DNA of 64,000 nt, taken from NCBI GenBank assembly GCA_022570795.1, contig JAKUDP010000004.1, positions 1,488,001 to 1,552,000 on the forward strand. The letters are read 5' to 3'. The translations under genes were made by a program, and so were the position numbers. The notes beneath the pieces were generated by a model that saw nothing but the letters and a program-made list of their open reading frames with translations, did not search any database and was not told the DNA's origin. Within the stretch, counting starts at the first letter, position 1. Each line of letters opens with the position of its first letter. The DNA is from Sphaerulina vaccinii. Lineage: Eukaryota > Ascomycota > Dothideomycetes > Mycosphaerellales > Mycosphaerellaceae. Of this stretch, positions 1-11,207 are shown piece by piece.

Positions 1-255
1 AACTTACACAGTTCTTCTTGCCCTTCTCGTTCTTGTGATGTCGCCTCATCTTTGTAATATTCGATGTTATTGTAACGTGAAAGTGAAGTGAAGTGAAGTT
101 AGAAAGGCAGGAGCTCTTATCGGCGGCTCCTCGGCACATTCCCGCCGACACGTCTCCACACGCATAGGGAGCGTCTGCGCGTGTTCCTCTCCAACACTTC
201 AACAAACTTCTTGGAAAGCCATACACATTGCGCCAGAACAGAGAACACTGCCAAA
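1..255. other. 5' flank of GOT1
   Basis: No coding region is supported here. The stretch contains a short GTGAA/GTGAAGT direct iteration around 80-100 and C/T-rich sequence before the GOT1 start codon at 256. It presumably holds the GOT1 promoter and leader. The window edge prevents saying what lies further upstream. Confidence 0.5.
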
Positions 256-923
256 ATGCCCACCTACTGGCTCTCCGACAGTCAAAGTCCGTCCTTACTC
301 CCTCCCCTTCCTCTCCACACCATCACTAACATCTCATCTATCTATCCAGAAATCGGCGTCGCATTCTGCACAGGCGGTAGGTAAGCTCCTCCCCTCCTCC
401 TTGCCCTCACACCCATCTAACATATCTTAGGCGGCTTCTTCCTCCTCTTCGGCCTAATCCTCCTCTTCGACCGCGCCCTCCTCGCAATGGGCGACATACT
501 TTTCCTCATAGGAATAACTCTCCTTCTCGGCCCAGCTAGAACCTTCGCATTCTTTGCCCGACGCCAAAAATGGAGAGGGACGTTAGCGTTCTGGTCGGGA
601 ATTCTACTTATTTTGGCCAGATGGCCGGTGATTGGGTTTGGGGTGCAGTGTTATGGGTGAGTGAATGACCGATGAGCTTGCGAGGAGGAACATGACGAAG
701 AGAATATAGATGGGGAGGATGTGGGAGGGAGGGTTTGGAATTGCACTGCGTTACTAACGCTCCTGCTCACAGAATGTTCATACTCTTTGGAGAATTCTTC
801 AAAACGATAGCAGGTTTTGCGTATAATGTTCCTGTAGTGGGACCGTATATCGCCAAAGCTTTGAATGTCGCGGGGGATAAAGCTGGGGCTGATGAGAGGA
901 GGCATAAGGATTTGCCGGTTTGA
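256..923 (+). CDS. GOT1: Got1-like vesicle transport protein
   Basis: Small four-helix membrane protein of the Got1/SFT2 family, which acts in ER-Golgi and Golgi transport. The model joins 256-286, 350-376, 431-656 and 773-923 (144 aa, close to the family's usual 138-145). Introns start with GT (377 GTAGGT, 657 GTGAGT) and carry CACTAAC or TTACTAAC branch sites. Seen in the protein: IGVAF near the N-terminus, FDRALLAMG, then LLLGPARTF, a third helix around LARWPVIGFG, and FGEFFKTIAGF leading to PVVGPYIA near the C-terminus. These match the yeast Got1 pattern in order and spacing. The start at 256 gives the family's short cytosolic leader. The next gene is convergent. The first intron boundary is the least certain part. 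Confidence 0.9.
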
Positions 924-1618
924 AAGAGAAGAAGAGGACGCGAACGCATGAATATGGAAGACGGAGAAAGAAGGCAAGACTAAGACGGATGAAGTTGAAT
1001 GATGATGACATGAGAAGCATGAAGAGATGCCAGGGCACGTTTACGAGTCTGCAGATTGGACGGATATGGAACGATGTGCCTATTCTGCCACGAGCCATCG
1101 CAGTCAGACGAAGAGGAGGAGAAGCATGGAAGAGGCTCACGGCGAGGATTGAAAGGCCACCCGTGCCCTCGTAAGAACCACTCAATGGCTATGTGGCTCT
1201 GTCCGAGCTCGATAACAGCGAAGATGAGAATGGAGTGTTCAGATTCTGTGGAAACGCTCAATGTCATAGGACTGTCATTATGCTGCTCTTCCAGCCCAGG
1301 ATGCGCTCGCCATAGGAGATGGTATCATGCCTTTTATCGTATCAAAAAAACCAAAGAAACTTTTTGTCATGCTCATCTCCATTGGAAAGCCTGCAGCTGG
1401 CGCACGACCGTCTCCACGCTAGCGTAAGAATCTCTCTCTGCCTTTCTGTCGCCCCAGCTCATACCAGAATGCATCAACGCATTAGTGGGCTCGCCCCAGT
1501 TTCGCAGGAGAACGCTCAAGACGACTTTTTCAGAGATGTCGTACATGACTGGTCCATATTGTCTGAAGACCGCAGCTTCGTATGCCGAGTCGGTGAGCAG
1601 CTCTTCCCAGTGGTTCTC
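924..1618. other. Convergent intergenic region (GOT1 / DAHP synthase 3' ends)
   Basis: Two genes end toward each other here. Several open frames of 80-140 codons overlap on both strands, but none has recognisable motifs, splice structure or protein-like composition. I see only presumed 3' untranslated sequence. Confidence 0.5.
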
Positions 1619-2843
1619 CTAGTGTGCACCGTTCACACCATTGGCCTTGCTCTTGACTACTTGACGTCTCGTTCGGACACCTTCTGCGAGCTGTTCGAGG
1701 ACTGCGATCGTGTCGTCCCAGTGGATGCAGGCGTCTGTGATTGAAACACCTGGCTTGAGCGACGACAGACCTGCAGTGCCTGCGTTCTGCTTGCCCTCGT
1801 TGATGTGTGATTCGATCATGACAGCGACAATGCCGGTCTCGCCCTCGCGGAGTTGGTCACCGATTGTCTGGGCAACCTTGGGTTGGTTCTTGTGGTCCTT
1901 GAGAGAGTTGCCTGTATCACATTAGCTTATCTCGGCAGTATCAAGTATCTCTATAGACTCACCATGCGAGCAGTCAATCATCATGACTTCAGGCAGACCC
2001 TTCTTTCTCAATGCCTCCCGCGTAGCCTTCACGCTCTCGCGATCGAAGTTTGTGCCCTTGGTACCACCTCTCAGGATTACGAAGCAGTCTGGGTTACCAG
2101 CAGTCTTTGTTATGGCTGCCAGACCCTGCTTGGTCACACCGAGGAAGTGATGCTTTGCAGCCGCAGCGCCGATAGCGTCTACAGCAACAGTCAAGCTTCC
2201 ATCTGTGCCGTTCTTGAAGCCCATTGGAAAAGACAGACCGGACGCCAGTTCTCTGTGAAGCTGCGACTCTGTCGTTCTCGCGCCGATTGCACCCAGAGAG
2301 ATGAGATCTGCTAGGAACTGAGGAGAGATGGTATCCAGCATTTCTGAAGCAATTGGCATGCCCTGGCCTGTGAGATCGCAGAATAACCTTCTGCTGATGC
2401 GGAGTCCCTTATTGATTTGGTAGCTCTCATCGATGTCTGGATCGTTGATCAGACCTTTCCAGCCTACAGTCGTGCGTGGCTTCTCCAGGTATGCGCGCAT
2501 GATAATGCAGATGTCGTCCTTCAGCTTCTCAGCGAGCTTCACTAATCTTGCGCAGTACTCGACTGCCGCTGCTGGGTCGTGGAGCGAGCATGGGCCGACC
2601 ATGACAAGGAGGCGGTCATCACGCTGGTGGATGATCTCCACAGCTTCTTGTCGACCGCGTCGGACTGTGTCGAGGGAGAGGGCAGGTGCTGGAACTTCGG
2701 CTTCGAGGAGTTGCGGTGGAATTAGAGGATCGTATCCCAGGACTGTTGGAGGAAGTGTTAGTGGTGCCATTGGTGTTCACAAGTACTTTGGATATATTAG
2801 ACATACCGCGGGCGTCGTCAGTGCGTGCTTCTCCTGCTGCCAT
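1619..2843 (-). CDS. ARO3: 3-deoxy-D-arabino-heptulosonate 7-phosphate synthase (class I)
   Basis: First enzyme of the shikimate pathway: condenses phosphoenolpyruvate and erythrose 4-phosphate. Exons read 2843-2807, 2742-1963 and 1911-1619 (369 aa, normal for fungal Aro3/Aro4). The start at 2843 is chosen because a 12-codon first exon splices exactly onto LGYDPL; the downstream ATG at 2770 lies inside that intron. Family signatures seen: GPCSLHDP, RAYLEKPRTTVGWKG, GARTTESQLHRELASG, FKNGTDG, MIDCSHGNS and a C-terminal GVSITDACI. INKGLRIS, SLGAIG and the CSHG cysteine look more like the phenylalanine-inhibited (Aro3) than the tyrosine-inhibited (Aro4) isozyme, but the isozyme call is an inference. 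All catalytic blocks are intact. Confidence 0.93.
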
Positions 2844-4027
2844 TATGAATGCTGAAGTGAGGAAGTTGGTGTGCAGTTGGTCGGTGAAGGAAGCAGTCTG
2901 AAGTTGCCCCGCGAGTGTTGTCAAGATCTGTACTTTGGCTTAGAAGACAATAGTGTAGCAGCTGCCAATGGCTCAGTAGATGAAGTAGATGTCGGAGAGG
3001 AGGAGAGGAGGACACAATGAGAGTTTTTGAATGTCCCAGCGGTGTGACTCTTTGCTTGCTCTGCACGTGGTAAAACAGTGTGGCCAGCGCCAAAATTGAA
3101 TTTCTTGGAGGGGGTCCTCGGTGGTACTATAGTCGGCGAGACACGCTCGTCTGACGCATATGAATGGTTCCTCTCTACTGCAAGGTACAATGGTTCCACC
3201 CGGTCCACTTCGAGACGCTGAATAGGTCATCCAAGCAGAGAATAATACGAGCAGGATGGTGAAGGGCGATAAGAGAAGAAAGAGCCAGTCATGGCTGTCC
3301 TTTGTGCTCGCCAGCACGCCTGTCGATGGAGGGCCTGTGCCTGAGGATTGGTGCATACCATGTTGACATGATCGCCTGTTTCGAACTCGCAGATAACAGT
3401 GAATGGAATCCAGTGCGCTGATGAGGTGTTGAAGCTGACATTGTGTAGTAGTCTGAGGTGTGACAATAGTAGATTTCCCGGCTAAGACAATAGGCGGGCT
3501 TCCATCACTATAGCGCTTGGCTCACTCGTTTCCAAGTGATCACTCGCAGTTGCTATTGTGAATGACTATGACGACCTTTGAGATGATTCAAACAATAACG
3601 GAAATGCATCAAGAAACGTGCTTTAGCAAGAATCGAACCTAACTCCTGAGATGGCCTTACCTTAGTTTCACTAGCCTTGGCACTCACCAAAAGTTGACCC
3701 CGCGCCTGCCACCGAAATTTGCAACATTTCATTCAATTCCGCTACACCAACTTACCGAACAAGACACCTCACGCGCTTTGACTCACGCAAAAGTCTCTGA
3801 CTCCTCTGCCACACTCCAGCATCACACCACTACCACCCACCTTCACGACACTAATTACTTGATCAGGCATTTCACGAAAGAGTGAAATTCAAGACTCGAT
3901 AGTCAGAAAGGACAAAGCCTGCTGCACTCTCGCCTACTCACCCTGCCATCTGGACACCCCGCCCTTGTCCAATATTGTATCCGGACCTTTCGCGACACAT
4001 GCGAGATCTTGCTGAATCATCATCAAC
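2844..4027. promoter_or_regulatory. Divergent intergenic region between DAHP synthase and BRF1
   Basis: About 1.2 kb separates two divergently transcribed genes and must carry both promoters. Overlapping open frames on the minus strand (up to 127 codons) lack motifs and were left out. Around 3630-3640 there is a reversed GGTTCGATTCT that resembles a tRNA B box, but I could not fold a complete tRNA around it. No clear TATA box was seen. Confidence 0.4.
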
Positions 4028-6664
4028 ATGCCGGGGCCTGTGCCACGAGTCCGACATGGCCGCATAGGAGGAATCAAAGGACCACCACCGACAAGGAAAC
4101 GCGCACCAGCGAAGCAAGCTCCGGCCAAGAAGATATGTCCTACTGAGGGGTGTGGCAGTACAGACTTCACTGAAGACGATGGCAGAGTTACCTGTAGTTT
4201 ATGTTATACCGAGATCTCCGAGAACAACATCGTTGCCGAGATTACTTTCGAAGAAAACGCTGGTGGCCGAGCAACTGTACAAGGTGGCACAGTCAACGAC
4301 AACTCGCGCCACGCAAGGACTCTTGGATCAGGTGCATATCGTAAAGTCGGAGGTGGCGAACGCAATTCCCTAGCTGATGTACAGAGTGCTGGACGAAAGG
4401 CACTCGAACAGCTATGCCCAAAGCTCGGCATCATCGCACAGATCCAGTCACAAGCCGAGCAGATCTGGGTGCTCGCCGCCAATATCAACTTCTCTGCTGG
4501 TAGAAGGACGGATGAAGTCGTTGCTGCTTGCCTATACGCAGCTTGTCGACGTTCGAAGGAGAATAAGATTCTCCTTATGGACATCGCCGAGCTTCTCAAA
4601 ATTAACGTCTTCAGATTGGGCGAAGTATACAAAGACATGTGCCGAGAGCTGTACTTTGTAGAACCAGAAGTTGGCCCGGGAATCCAATACATGCAGGAGC
4701 TAGAGCCCCTGATTTGGAAGTACTGTGACAAGCTACAGTTTGCAGAGAAGACCAAGGACGTTGCGCAAGACGCGCTCAAGATCATTCGGAGAATGAATCG
4801 CGACTGGATTGTGTCAGGTCGTCACCCAGCTGGCCTGTGTGGAGCCTGCATCATACTGGCCGCTCGCATGAACAACTTCCAGCGCACGGTCCGTGAAGTG
4901 GTGTTCGTTTCGAAAGTTGCAGATGTCACAATCGCCAAACGTGTTGAAGAGTTCAGACGCACGAAGTCATCTGGATTGACTGTGGAGAACTTTCGAAAGT
5001 ATGCCAACAAAATCGTACATCAACACGATCCACCTTCGCTGTCCAACGGCGACTACAATGCTCGGAAGTTTGCCAGAGCCAGAGCTCGTCGTGACGCGCA
5101 CATGGAAGAGCTTGAGTTGCGCGAGTCGCAGATGCGATCGCCTTCTGCGGCCGACATAGTCATCCCTGATGATGACAGTCAAGGATCATCACGCCTGTCT
5201 TCTATCGAGCCCGGGACGCCAGGGCCAATAGATCAAGACCCAGAAGTCCAGCATATACCAGATGTAGCTCCCATGGCAATTCCGTCAGAGCAAGATGTGG
5301 CAGGTGCACAGCAGGCTGGCGCCACACCCAGTCCTGCCCCACAATCAACACCTCCTCCTACACAAGAGCCTGACTTCGAAACCACAGATACGGCGCCAAG
5401 TATCGCGAAAAGGAAACGTAGCGATGATGTGGTGGGTTCCTCAGCAACGCCCGAGCCCGAAAATGCTGCAGAGGCTGGCTCTCCGAAGCGACCACGGACT
5501 GAAGGCTCGGCGCCGCCTGAGCAAGACCCTCAACAGACAGTTCGCAGAGATGCGGATGGGTTTGCGATACCTGGATTGCCAGCCTCAAGGACTGCCAACG
5601 CGAGGGTTGCTGAGCCGACCCCGCCTCCTACGCAACGGGCACCTGGCCGACGAAAGAAGGAGGTCATTAAGCCTCCTGAAGTTGACATCACGCAAGAAGA
5701 ACTAGCAGAAGAGGACTATCTCGAGACTCAGATTGAGCAGTTTCTAAACGCCGGCGAAGTGCAAGAAGTGCAAAGCGAAGTAGAGAAGCTGAACGAGGCG
5801 GAGCGAATCGAGGCAGAGCGTCTGCGGGCAGCAGAGAGGGCCGCAGAACAGGAGAGATTTGACACAGAGAAAGGCAGAGCAGCGCGTCTTACTCGAGGGT
5901 GGGACTACTTTGGCAAGCCGCCTGAATGGTCACCTGGCGAAGTACTTACAGCTGCAGACCTTGAAGCTGAGTTTGAGAATGATCCTGAAGTCAAGAATTG
6001 CATACTCTCCGAAAAGGAAAAGAAGATCAAGGAGCAGATCTGGGTTACACACAACGAAGATTGGCTGCGCAAACAAGCTGAGAAGGAACTCCTTGCAAAG
6101 GTCGAACCGAAGAAGAGGAAAGACGGCAAGCAACATAAAGGTCGAGGCAAGAAACGAGCAAAGCTTGGTGATGGCTCCGTCTTGACCGAAAGCTCCACAC
6201 CTATCGAGACACCCGAAGATGGTGTCAAGGCGATGTTCGACAAGCGCGCTCCGATGAAGTCGCAGCACGTCGACTTCTCTGCGCTTACGCGTCTCTACGG
6301 GCGAGAGACACCATCGCGTGAAAGCTCGGCGACGCCTGGAGATAGTGGCGCGCAAAGTCCAGTCACAAGACAGGCTTCTGCTGCGCCAAGTGATGCAGAC
6401 GAGAGCGACGATGATGATACGGCACGCAGAGGGTCTGCCGTATACGGAGCAGTTCGCCCTGTAACTTGGGATAACATGAATGAAGGTCCTGCAGACATCG
6501 AGGAAGAAGAAGAGGAAGTCGATGAAGAGGAGCAGGTGAGACTGGCTCAGCAGGTACCGGAAGCAGATGAAGACATCTTCGCGACTGTACAAGAAGGTCC
6601 TCGAGACGAGTTCGGTACCGTCTATGAAGATGACTTCAACGGCTCTGAATATGAGTACGAATAG
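4028..6664 (+). CDS. BRF1: TFIIIB subunit Brf1 (TFIIB-related factor)
   Basis: RNA polymerase III initiation factor that, with TBP and Bdp1, recruits Pol III to tRNA and 5S genes in the nucleus. Single exon, 878 aa. Seen in order: an N-terminal basic leader, a zinc ribbon (ICPTEGCGS... CSLCY, about residues 37-60), two cyclin/TFIIB repeats (about 95-320, with VAACLYAACRR and GRHPAGLCGACIILAAR), then the Brf1 homology II block (DYFGKPPEW to HNEDWLRKQAEKE near 620-690), set in long acidic and Ser/Pro-rich disordered stretches. The C-terminus is strongly acidic. The start at 4028 is the first ATG in frame and gives a leader typical of filamentous fungi, which is longer than in yeast. No lesion is seen. 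Confidence 0.95.
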   Translation: MPGPVPRVRHGRIGGIKGPPPTRKRAPAKQAPAKKICPTEGCGSTDFTEDDGRVTCSLCYTEISENNIVAEITFEENAGGRATVQGGTVNDNSRHARTLGSGAYRKVGGGERNSLADVQSAGRKALEQLCPKLGIIAQIQSQAEQIWVLAANINFSAGRRTDEVVAACLYAACRRSKENKILLMDIAELLKINVFRLGEVYKDMCRELYFVEPEVGPGIQYMQELEPLIWKYCDKLQFAEKTKDVAQDALKIIRRMNRDWIVSGRHPAGLCGACIILAARMNNFQRTVREVVFVSKVADVTIAKRVEEFRRTKSSGLTVENFRKYANKIVHQHDPPSLSNGDYNARKFARARARRDAHMEELELRESQMRSPSAADIVIPDDDSQGSSRLSSIEPGTPGPIDQDPEVQHIPDVAPMAIPSEQDVAGAQQAGATPSPAPQSTPPPTQEPDFETTDTAPSIAKRKRSDDVVGSSATPEPENAAEAGSPKRPRTEGSAPPEQDPQQTVRRDADGFAIPGLPASRTANARVAEPTPPPTQRAPGRRKKEVIKPPEVDITQEELAEEDYLETQIEQFLNAGEVQEVQSEVEKLNEAERIEAERLRAAERAAEQERFDTEKGRAARLTRGWDYFGKPPEWSPGEVLTAADLEAEFENDPEVKNCILSEKEKKIKEQIWVTHNEDWLRKQAEKELLAKVEPKKRKDGKQHKGRGKKRAKLGDGSVLTESSTPIETPEDGVKAMFDKRAPMKSQHVDFSALTRLYGRETPSRESSATPGDSGAQSPVTRQASAAPSDADESDDDDTARRGSAVYGAVRPVTWDNMNEGPADIEEEEEEVDEEEQVRLAQQVPEADEDIFATVQEGPRDEFGTVYEDDFNGSEYEYE

Positions 6665-6839
6665 AATTGCATCGGTCAAGACGAGACGCAACAGCTGTGG
6701 ACGGACTTCAGCAGCTTGGTTGGCAAGATGTAGAGCTCCTTATGAGATTTGTTCTAGCGGTTAGCGTCGTAGCAGTAGTACAAGGGTATGTGACGATAAC
6801 ACAGGAATTGACTGATGAGCAACAATATATCTCCACTAT

Positions 6840-8804
6840 CTATCTCACCACTCTCATCCTAATCCAAACATCCTTCGGCGTCCTAACAACAGTTTGTTTG
6901 CCTTGCAATTTCGTATCCGTAGGCAAGAACTCAAATTTCCAGATCACAAGAGTGAAAAACATTCGCATTTGTAACATTGCTAGTTTCTTTCCTATGCAGC
7001 CTCGTAGACCGGAGCCGAACATGTTCGCTGCAAAAATCAGCCATCTGCGCCAGCAGACCATAGGCAGTCGGATGGGAGATGAGGACTTACCAGGTCCAGC
7101 GAAAGGATCAAACACATCTTCTCCTTTCCCTTTGTTGTGTTTTAACCATTTCTCTGGTTTGAAAATTTGCACCCTCGAGCAAGGCAAGATCAGCAAGTAG
7201 ACCGTACTGTCGCGCAGATTGCACGTACATCTTCTGCATTCCAAGATCCCATCTTGACTCTGCTCTTACTCCTCATTTCGTACTCCACTGGTAAAGCGGA
7301 AGAAGTCTGACTAGGTCCGTATGTTGGCATGACGATATCTGTGCCTTTTTGTATGCCTAAAAGTTGGTAGAAATTAGCCAATGTTTCTGGAAACGAAGAC
7401 TTCCTGCATCAGTGCCTATTCTCACTCTCAGCGCCGGAGTGAGTAGACATCGAAGTGAGAGCATAACTTTGCTTACGATATCCTAGAATCTCCGTGTCTA
7501 CAGTCGCGATTCTCATATTTGCTGGAACGGTATTGCCAAGACGGATGACTTCTTCTATCACGGCATCGAGATATGGAAGAGAACTCCGAGTTATAGCTTC
7601 AGTACTAGGGAGACCCTCTGTTCGGTAGACTTCTGTCAAGGAGGTGCGGAGCTTGCTCTGGACAAATTGATAGGCGGCAAGTAGTAACAAGCCCCAGCGC
7701 ATAGTAGCCGCGCTCGTTTCGAAACCTCCTGCAACATATGTGAAGATGTCGTCGCGGAGGGCTGGTGAATCCAGGCTATCGCCTGTTCGGAGAGCTCGAG
7801 CGATCATTAGATCTGCAGCACAGGCTAGATCACTCTCCTTGGCATCTCCTGCAGTCTTCGCGAGTCGTTCAGCAGAGTGCGAGATTTCCTCACGAGCCAT
7901 TCGATCTTTTGCTTTGACTGCATTGCGGAGTCTAGGCACGATTGCCAGAGCGAGCTTATGATGTAACACACCAAAAGGAGACTTATTCGCAATGCTAGAA
8001 CTGTTTGGTAATGTCAGAGCACAACTGACTTCAGCTGGTAGCATTGCATGGGGGAACTTGATGACTCCAGTGATTGAATCCTTGGTCGGAGGTTTTGAAT
8101 CCAGTATACCGAGTTGTAGTTGGACGGCACCAGCAGAGTGTCAGAATTGGGCAGCCCAGATGGCGTCTAGTCCAGCATAAAGCACATCTTTATCGATGTC
8201 TATCAGTGCGTCACCTGCGATCTGTAGCTTTTTTGTCCAGAGGTCTAGGAGTTTGATGAATGAGTCGTGCATCCGAGCTCCGTTGACGTTATGTAAGAAG
8301 GAAGGCGACATTGTGTCTGACCATATTCGGCGTTGGTGTTTGTAGAGGTCATTTGTGGGAATTGTGGGAAGCGCGTGAGGCAAGTATGCGCTGAATGTGT
8401 TGCTGAAGACAGGAGATCTGTCGAATTCGGATGTTCGCCGGAACATGATGTCGTGGGCTCTGAGCATGGTGAGCAAGATTGCGTCCTCGCACACTGATGA
8501 AGTAGACTCACTCGTGAGCATCGTTGAGAATGACCCAAGGCCTCCGCCCAGGGCTTAAAAAGACTTGTATGGGAGGAGATTCAAGGTCCTGGCATAGCTT
8601 TGGAAAGAAGTAGTAAGGCTCGGCGGTCTTTGATGTCCACTTGACAAAGTCTGGTACATCTCCAAGCAATCGTGAAGCAGAGACCTTGTTGTACGGTATA
8701 CCAGGTAGTGGCTTGGGAAGGAGCTGTCTGTATAGGAAGCACAGACAAGCGGAAGCTGTAGCTGCTATGACGAGCGTGAGCATAGAGATGATCGAGTACG
8801 CCAT
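6840..8804 (-). pseudogene. Cytochrome P450, interrupted
   Basis: Reads as a complete fungal P450: N-terminal membrane anchor (ISMLTLVIAATASACLCFLY), HDIMFRRTSEFDRS, I-helix YVAGGFETS, K-helix EEVIR, a PFAG block and heme loop MFGSGLRGCIGKKLA ending near 6840. Likely exons: 8804-8512, 8459-7477, 7356-7229, about 7173-7091, and 7027-6840. Two problems exist. First, an in-frame TGA at 8143-8141 sits between ...AIWAAQF and HSAGAVQLQLG, with no donor that could remove it. Second, the segment joining GSWNAED to IFKPEKWL changes frame, and the only plausible intron (GTACGT at 7228) leaves one extra base. The cysteine ligand and ExxR are intact, so decay is probably recent. Substrate unknown. Recoding of the TGA or an unusual intron are weaker alternatives. 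Confidence 0.75.
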
Positions 8805-9483
8805 GAGATTTGTGCGATGCGTGGACGCGTCGAAGGAGAGCGATGTTCAGGTTGATCTTCTAACATGGTGTCGCACCTTGCCTCTGCTGCAATGCATCAG
8901 CATGTGAAAACAGAATAGGACATACGGTTCCAATGTGTTGGTTTTCCTCGTGTGGTTATCTTGCTTACTTGTTGGCTTCAACATCCAATGCCCTGAGCTC
9001 AAGGTGGAATCCTTCGGTGCCTTGATGGTGCCGAGTTATGCTGTGAAACCTGTGGCATTGAAAACTAAGCACAATAAGCTCGTGCTACCCGATGCTCTCT
9101 GTTGACCAGATGAGTACTTTCAATGTGGCTTCGCTCAATAGCTGGGCGTGACGCAGAGATGGCTGCTGGTTGCTGGAGCTCCATCACCTACCCCTGCGAT
9201 ACGGTGCCCTACTCTGCGCTCGTTGACACCTTCTCCGAGGCTGAGCGCTGGTCGTAAGACGGAACCATGTTTCCGAACTGGTAGAATTCAGTGCTTGCGT
9301 GCATCTAATCCATTTGAACGGTTCTGCATTCACCATCGTAGCCTCGTTCCATCGTTGTCTCGTCAGTCGTGATACCTCATCATCATTTCCTCGTCAATGC
9401 TTCGCTAAAGGTCAAGAGCCGAGACGTTCACCTAACGCCACGCTGAAATCGCATTGTAACATGAGCATAGGAATGTGATCGCT
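8805..9483. other. Intergenic region upstream of the P450
   Basis: Lies between the 5' end of the P450 and the 3' end of the next minus-strand gene. One plus-strand open frame (9148-9372) has no recognisable features. Nothing else supported. Confidence 0.4.
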
Positions 9484-11207
9484 TCAGCGACCGTATTTGC
9501 GGCACAAGCCTGCCCACGATTCCATGAACATCCTTGCATCTAGTGTCAAGTCAGTGTGTGAAGGATGACTGAAGCAGCTGCACATACCTCGATCTGTTGC
9601 AAATGGTAGCACTGCGTCACCTCTCCTATCCACTGGCGGCTCATATCCAGAGATAAAAACAGATGGTCTGAGCTTCGCAACGCCGATAACCCCATTTCCT
9701 TGATATTCAGCCCAGTCTGGATCGTAGGCGTACTTCGTCACGAATGCGGTCCAGATAGGCACGTCCTTCCGAGGGCCTCTAAGGGCTGAAGCTTCGAGTC
9801 GAATCACTTTGGAAGCACTGTCGCGGAAGATACGGAGTTTGTGGCGCATCACACCATGTATGATTTCACCTGCGAAAAGTGGCTTCTCACCGCCATCGCA
9901 GTTCTCGAGTTGGAAGTCTTCAATCAGGATCCGATGTGCAATGCCGCCATGATCTTGGTGCTTCATGGCAACGAAGGTGTTGTAGAAGAGCACCATTCTC
10001 TCATGGAGAACAAAATTGAGACGAGCCCACATAGTGTGCTTGTCACTACCATGACGGACGCGGCAGAGCTTCAGTAAAGATGCTTCTCGAACAATCTTCA
10101 ACTTGACCAACCTCTCCGAATAGTAAAGTGGCCGTCCATATGCGTCTTGAGTCATGACGAGAATGATAGCTCGATAATCTTCTGGACGAAAGTACAGTCG
10201 CACAAATAGCCGATCCTCATCGAAGGCCATTTGCATTGCTTCTCGAAAGCCTGTGCTAGCTATGGCCTCCAGAGCGTCAGATGCAAGATCGCCGTAGCAC
10301 TTTGATCGTTCAACTGATTGGTACTCCGCCTTGTACCGCGTAGTCGCATAGCTTCCGTCAAACACGTCGGCTGCCCAGTGCCCTGAAAACACAGGCTGGT
10401 TAGGTGAATGTGGGTCGTTCGAGTAAGATGTGTAACTGGACATCGTCGCCTGTCCAGAGCTTGAGGAAAAGTTGCTGTCAATTGGTGAAGATAGAGGTGA
10501 CCAAGGTGGTCTCGGGGAGGGAGAATCCGGTGCGTGCATTTGCGGCGGCCGTTCGAACTCGAGATCTTCTGACAGCATCGATGGACTGGGTGGACGAGAT
10601 CCTCGACTTGATCGCCTTCTTGGTCTTGGAGTACTTGCGCCTGTAGCCAAGTCAGCTCACTTCTAATATCACTACCAAAAGTGCAGATCGCACCTGAGTC
10701 GACCGGTCTAGTGGCGGTGGCCTGACCTCTTGACCTTTGCTGTGCTGCAAGTATGCGAGTGACATCCCTGCGCATGCTGCCAATATCTGAGACGTCTTGT
10801 CCTGCTAGCACATCATTTTGTGCGTCGAGGAAATCCCTATAGCACTCTAGACGTTCCTGGAGTGGGAACCGTTCTTGTCGATCGAACCGATATTGTAGGT
10901 CTTCCCATGCGGTCTGCTCCAATAGTTGCCTTGCTCTCGAGAACATATCAAAGATGTCTTGAGTAGTGCAACTGAGACTTCGGCGAACAAGAGCCAAGTC
11001 ATCGTTGATCCTGTAGAAAGAAGGTCCGTAGGTGCGTGTGTTCTCAGCATTGTGAATTTTCCGCAATGCTGCACTGATGGCGAAGAGCTCGGAGAGTGTG
11101 TCTGTGATCCTGGTGGCATATCGTGGCAAAGCATCGCGGAAGCGATACAATCCTGTAGAAGCATCTTCGCAGTCAAGCGCAGACTCGAGAAGCGTTCGTT
11201 CGGGCAT
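9484..11207 (-). CDS. Conserved fungal protein of unknown function
   Basis: Three exons, 11207-10694, 10640-9588 and 9539-9484, give 540 aa; both introns are about 50 nt with GTGCGA or GTATGT donors and ACAG/CTAG acceptors. The N-terminal third (LESALDCEDASTGLYRF... YATRITDTLSELFAISAALR) looks helical, like the N-terminal helical segment of many uncharacterised ascomycete proteins. A Ser/Pro-rich linker follows (about residues 165-240), then a mixed alpha/beta C-terminal part with VRLYFRPEDYRAIILVMTQD, WARLNFVLHERMVLFYNTF and VPIWTAFVTKYAYDPDW. I do not recognise a named domain or active site. The start at 11207 is the first ATG of the long frame. No lesion seen. It may be a regulatory or scaffold protein, but no function can be assigned. 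Confidence 0.7.

Noticed and set aside
3618..3690. Minus-strand tRNA-like stretch with GGTTCGATTCT
   Set aside because: Only the B box fits. The T stem pairs badly and no acceptor or anticodon stem can be formed.
5930..6691. 253-codon minus frame
   Set aside because: Antisense shadow of the BRF1 coding region.
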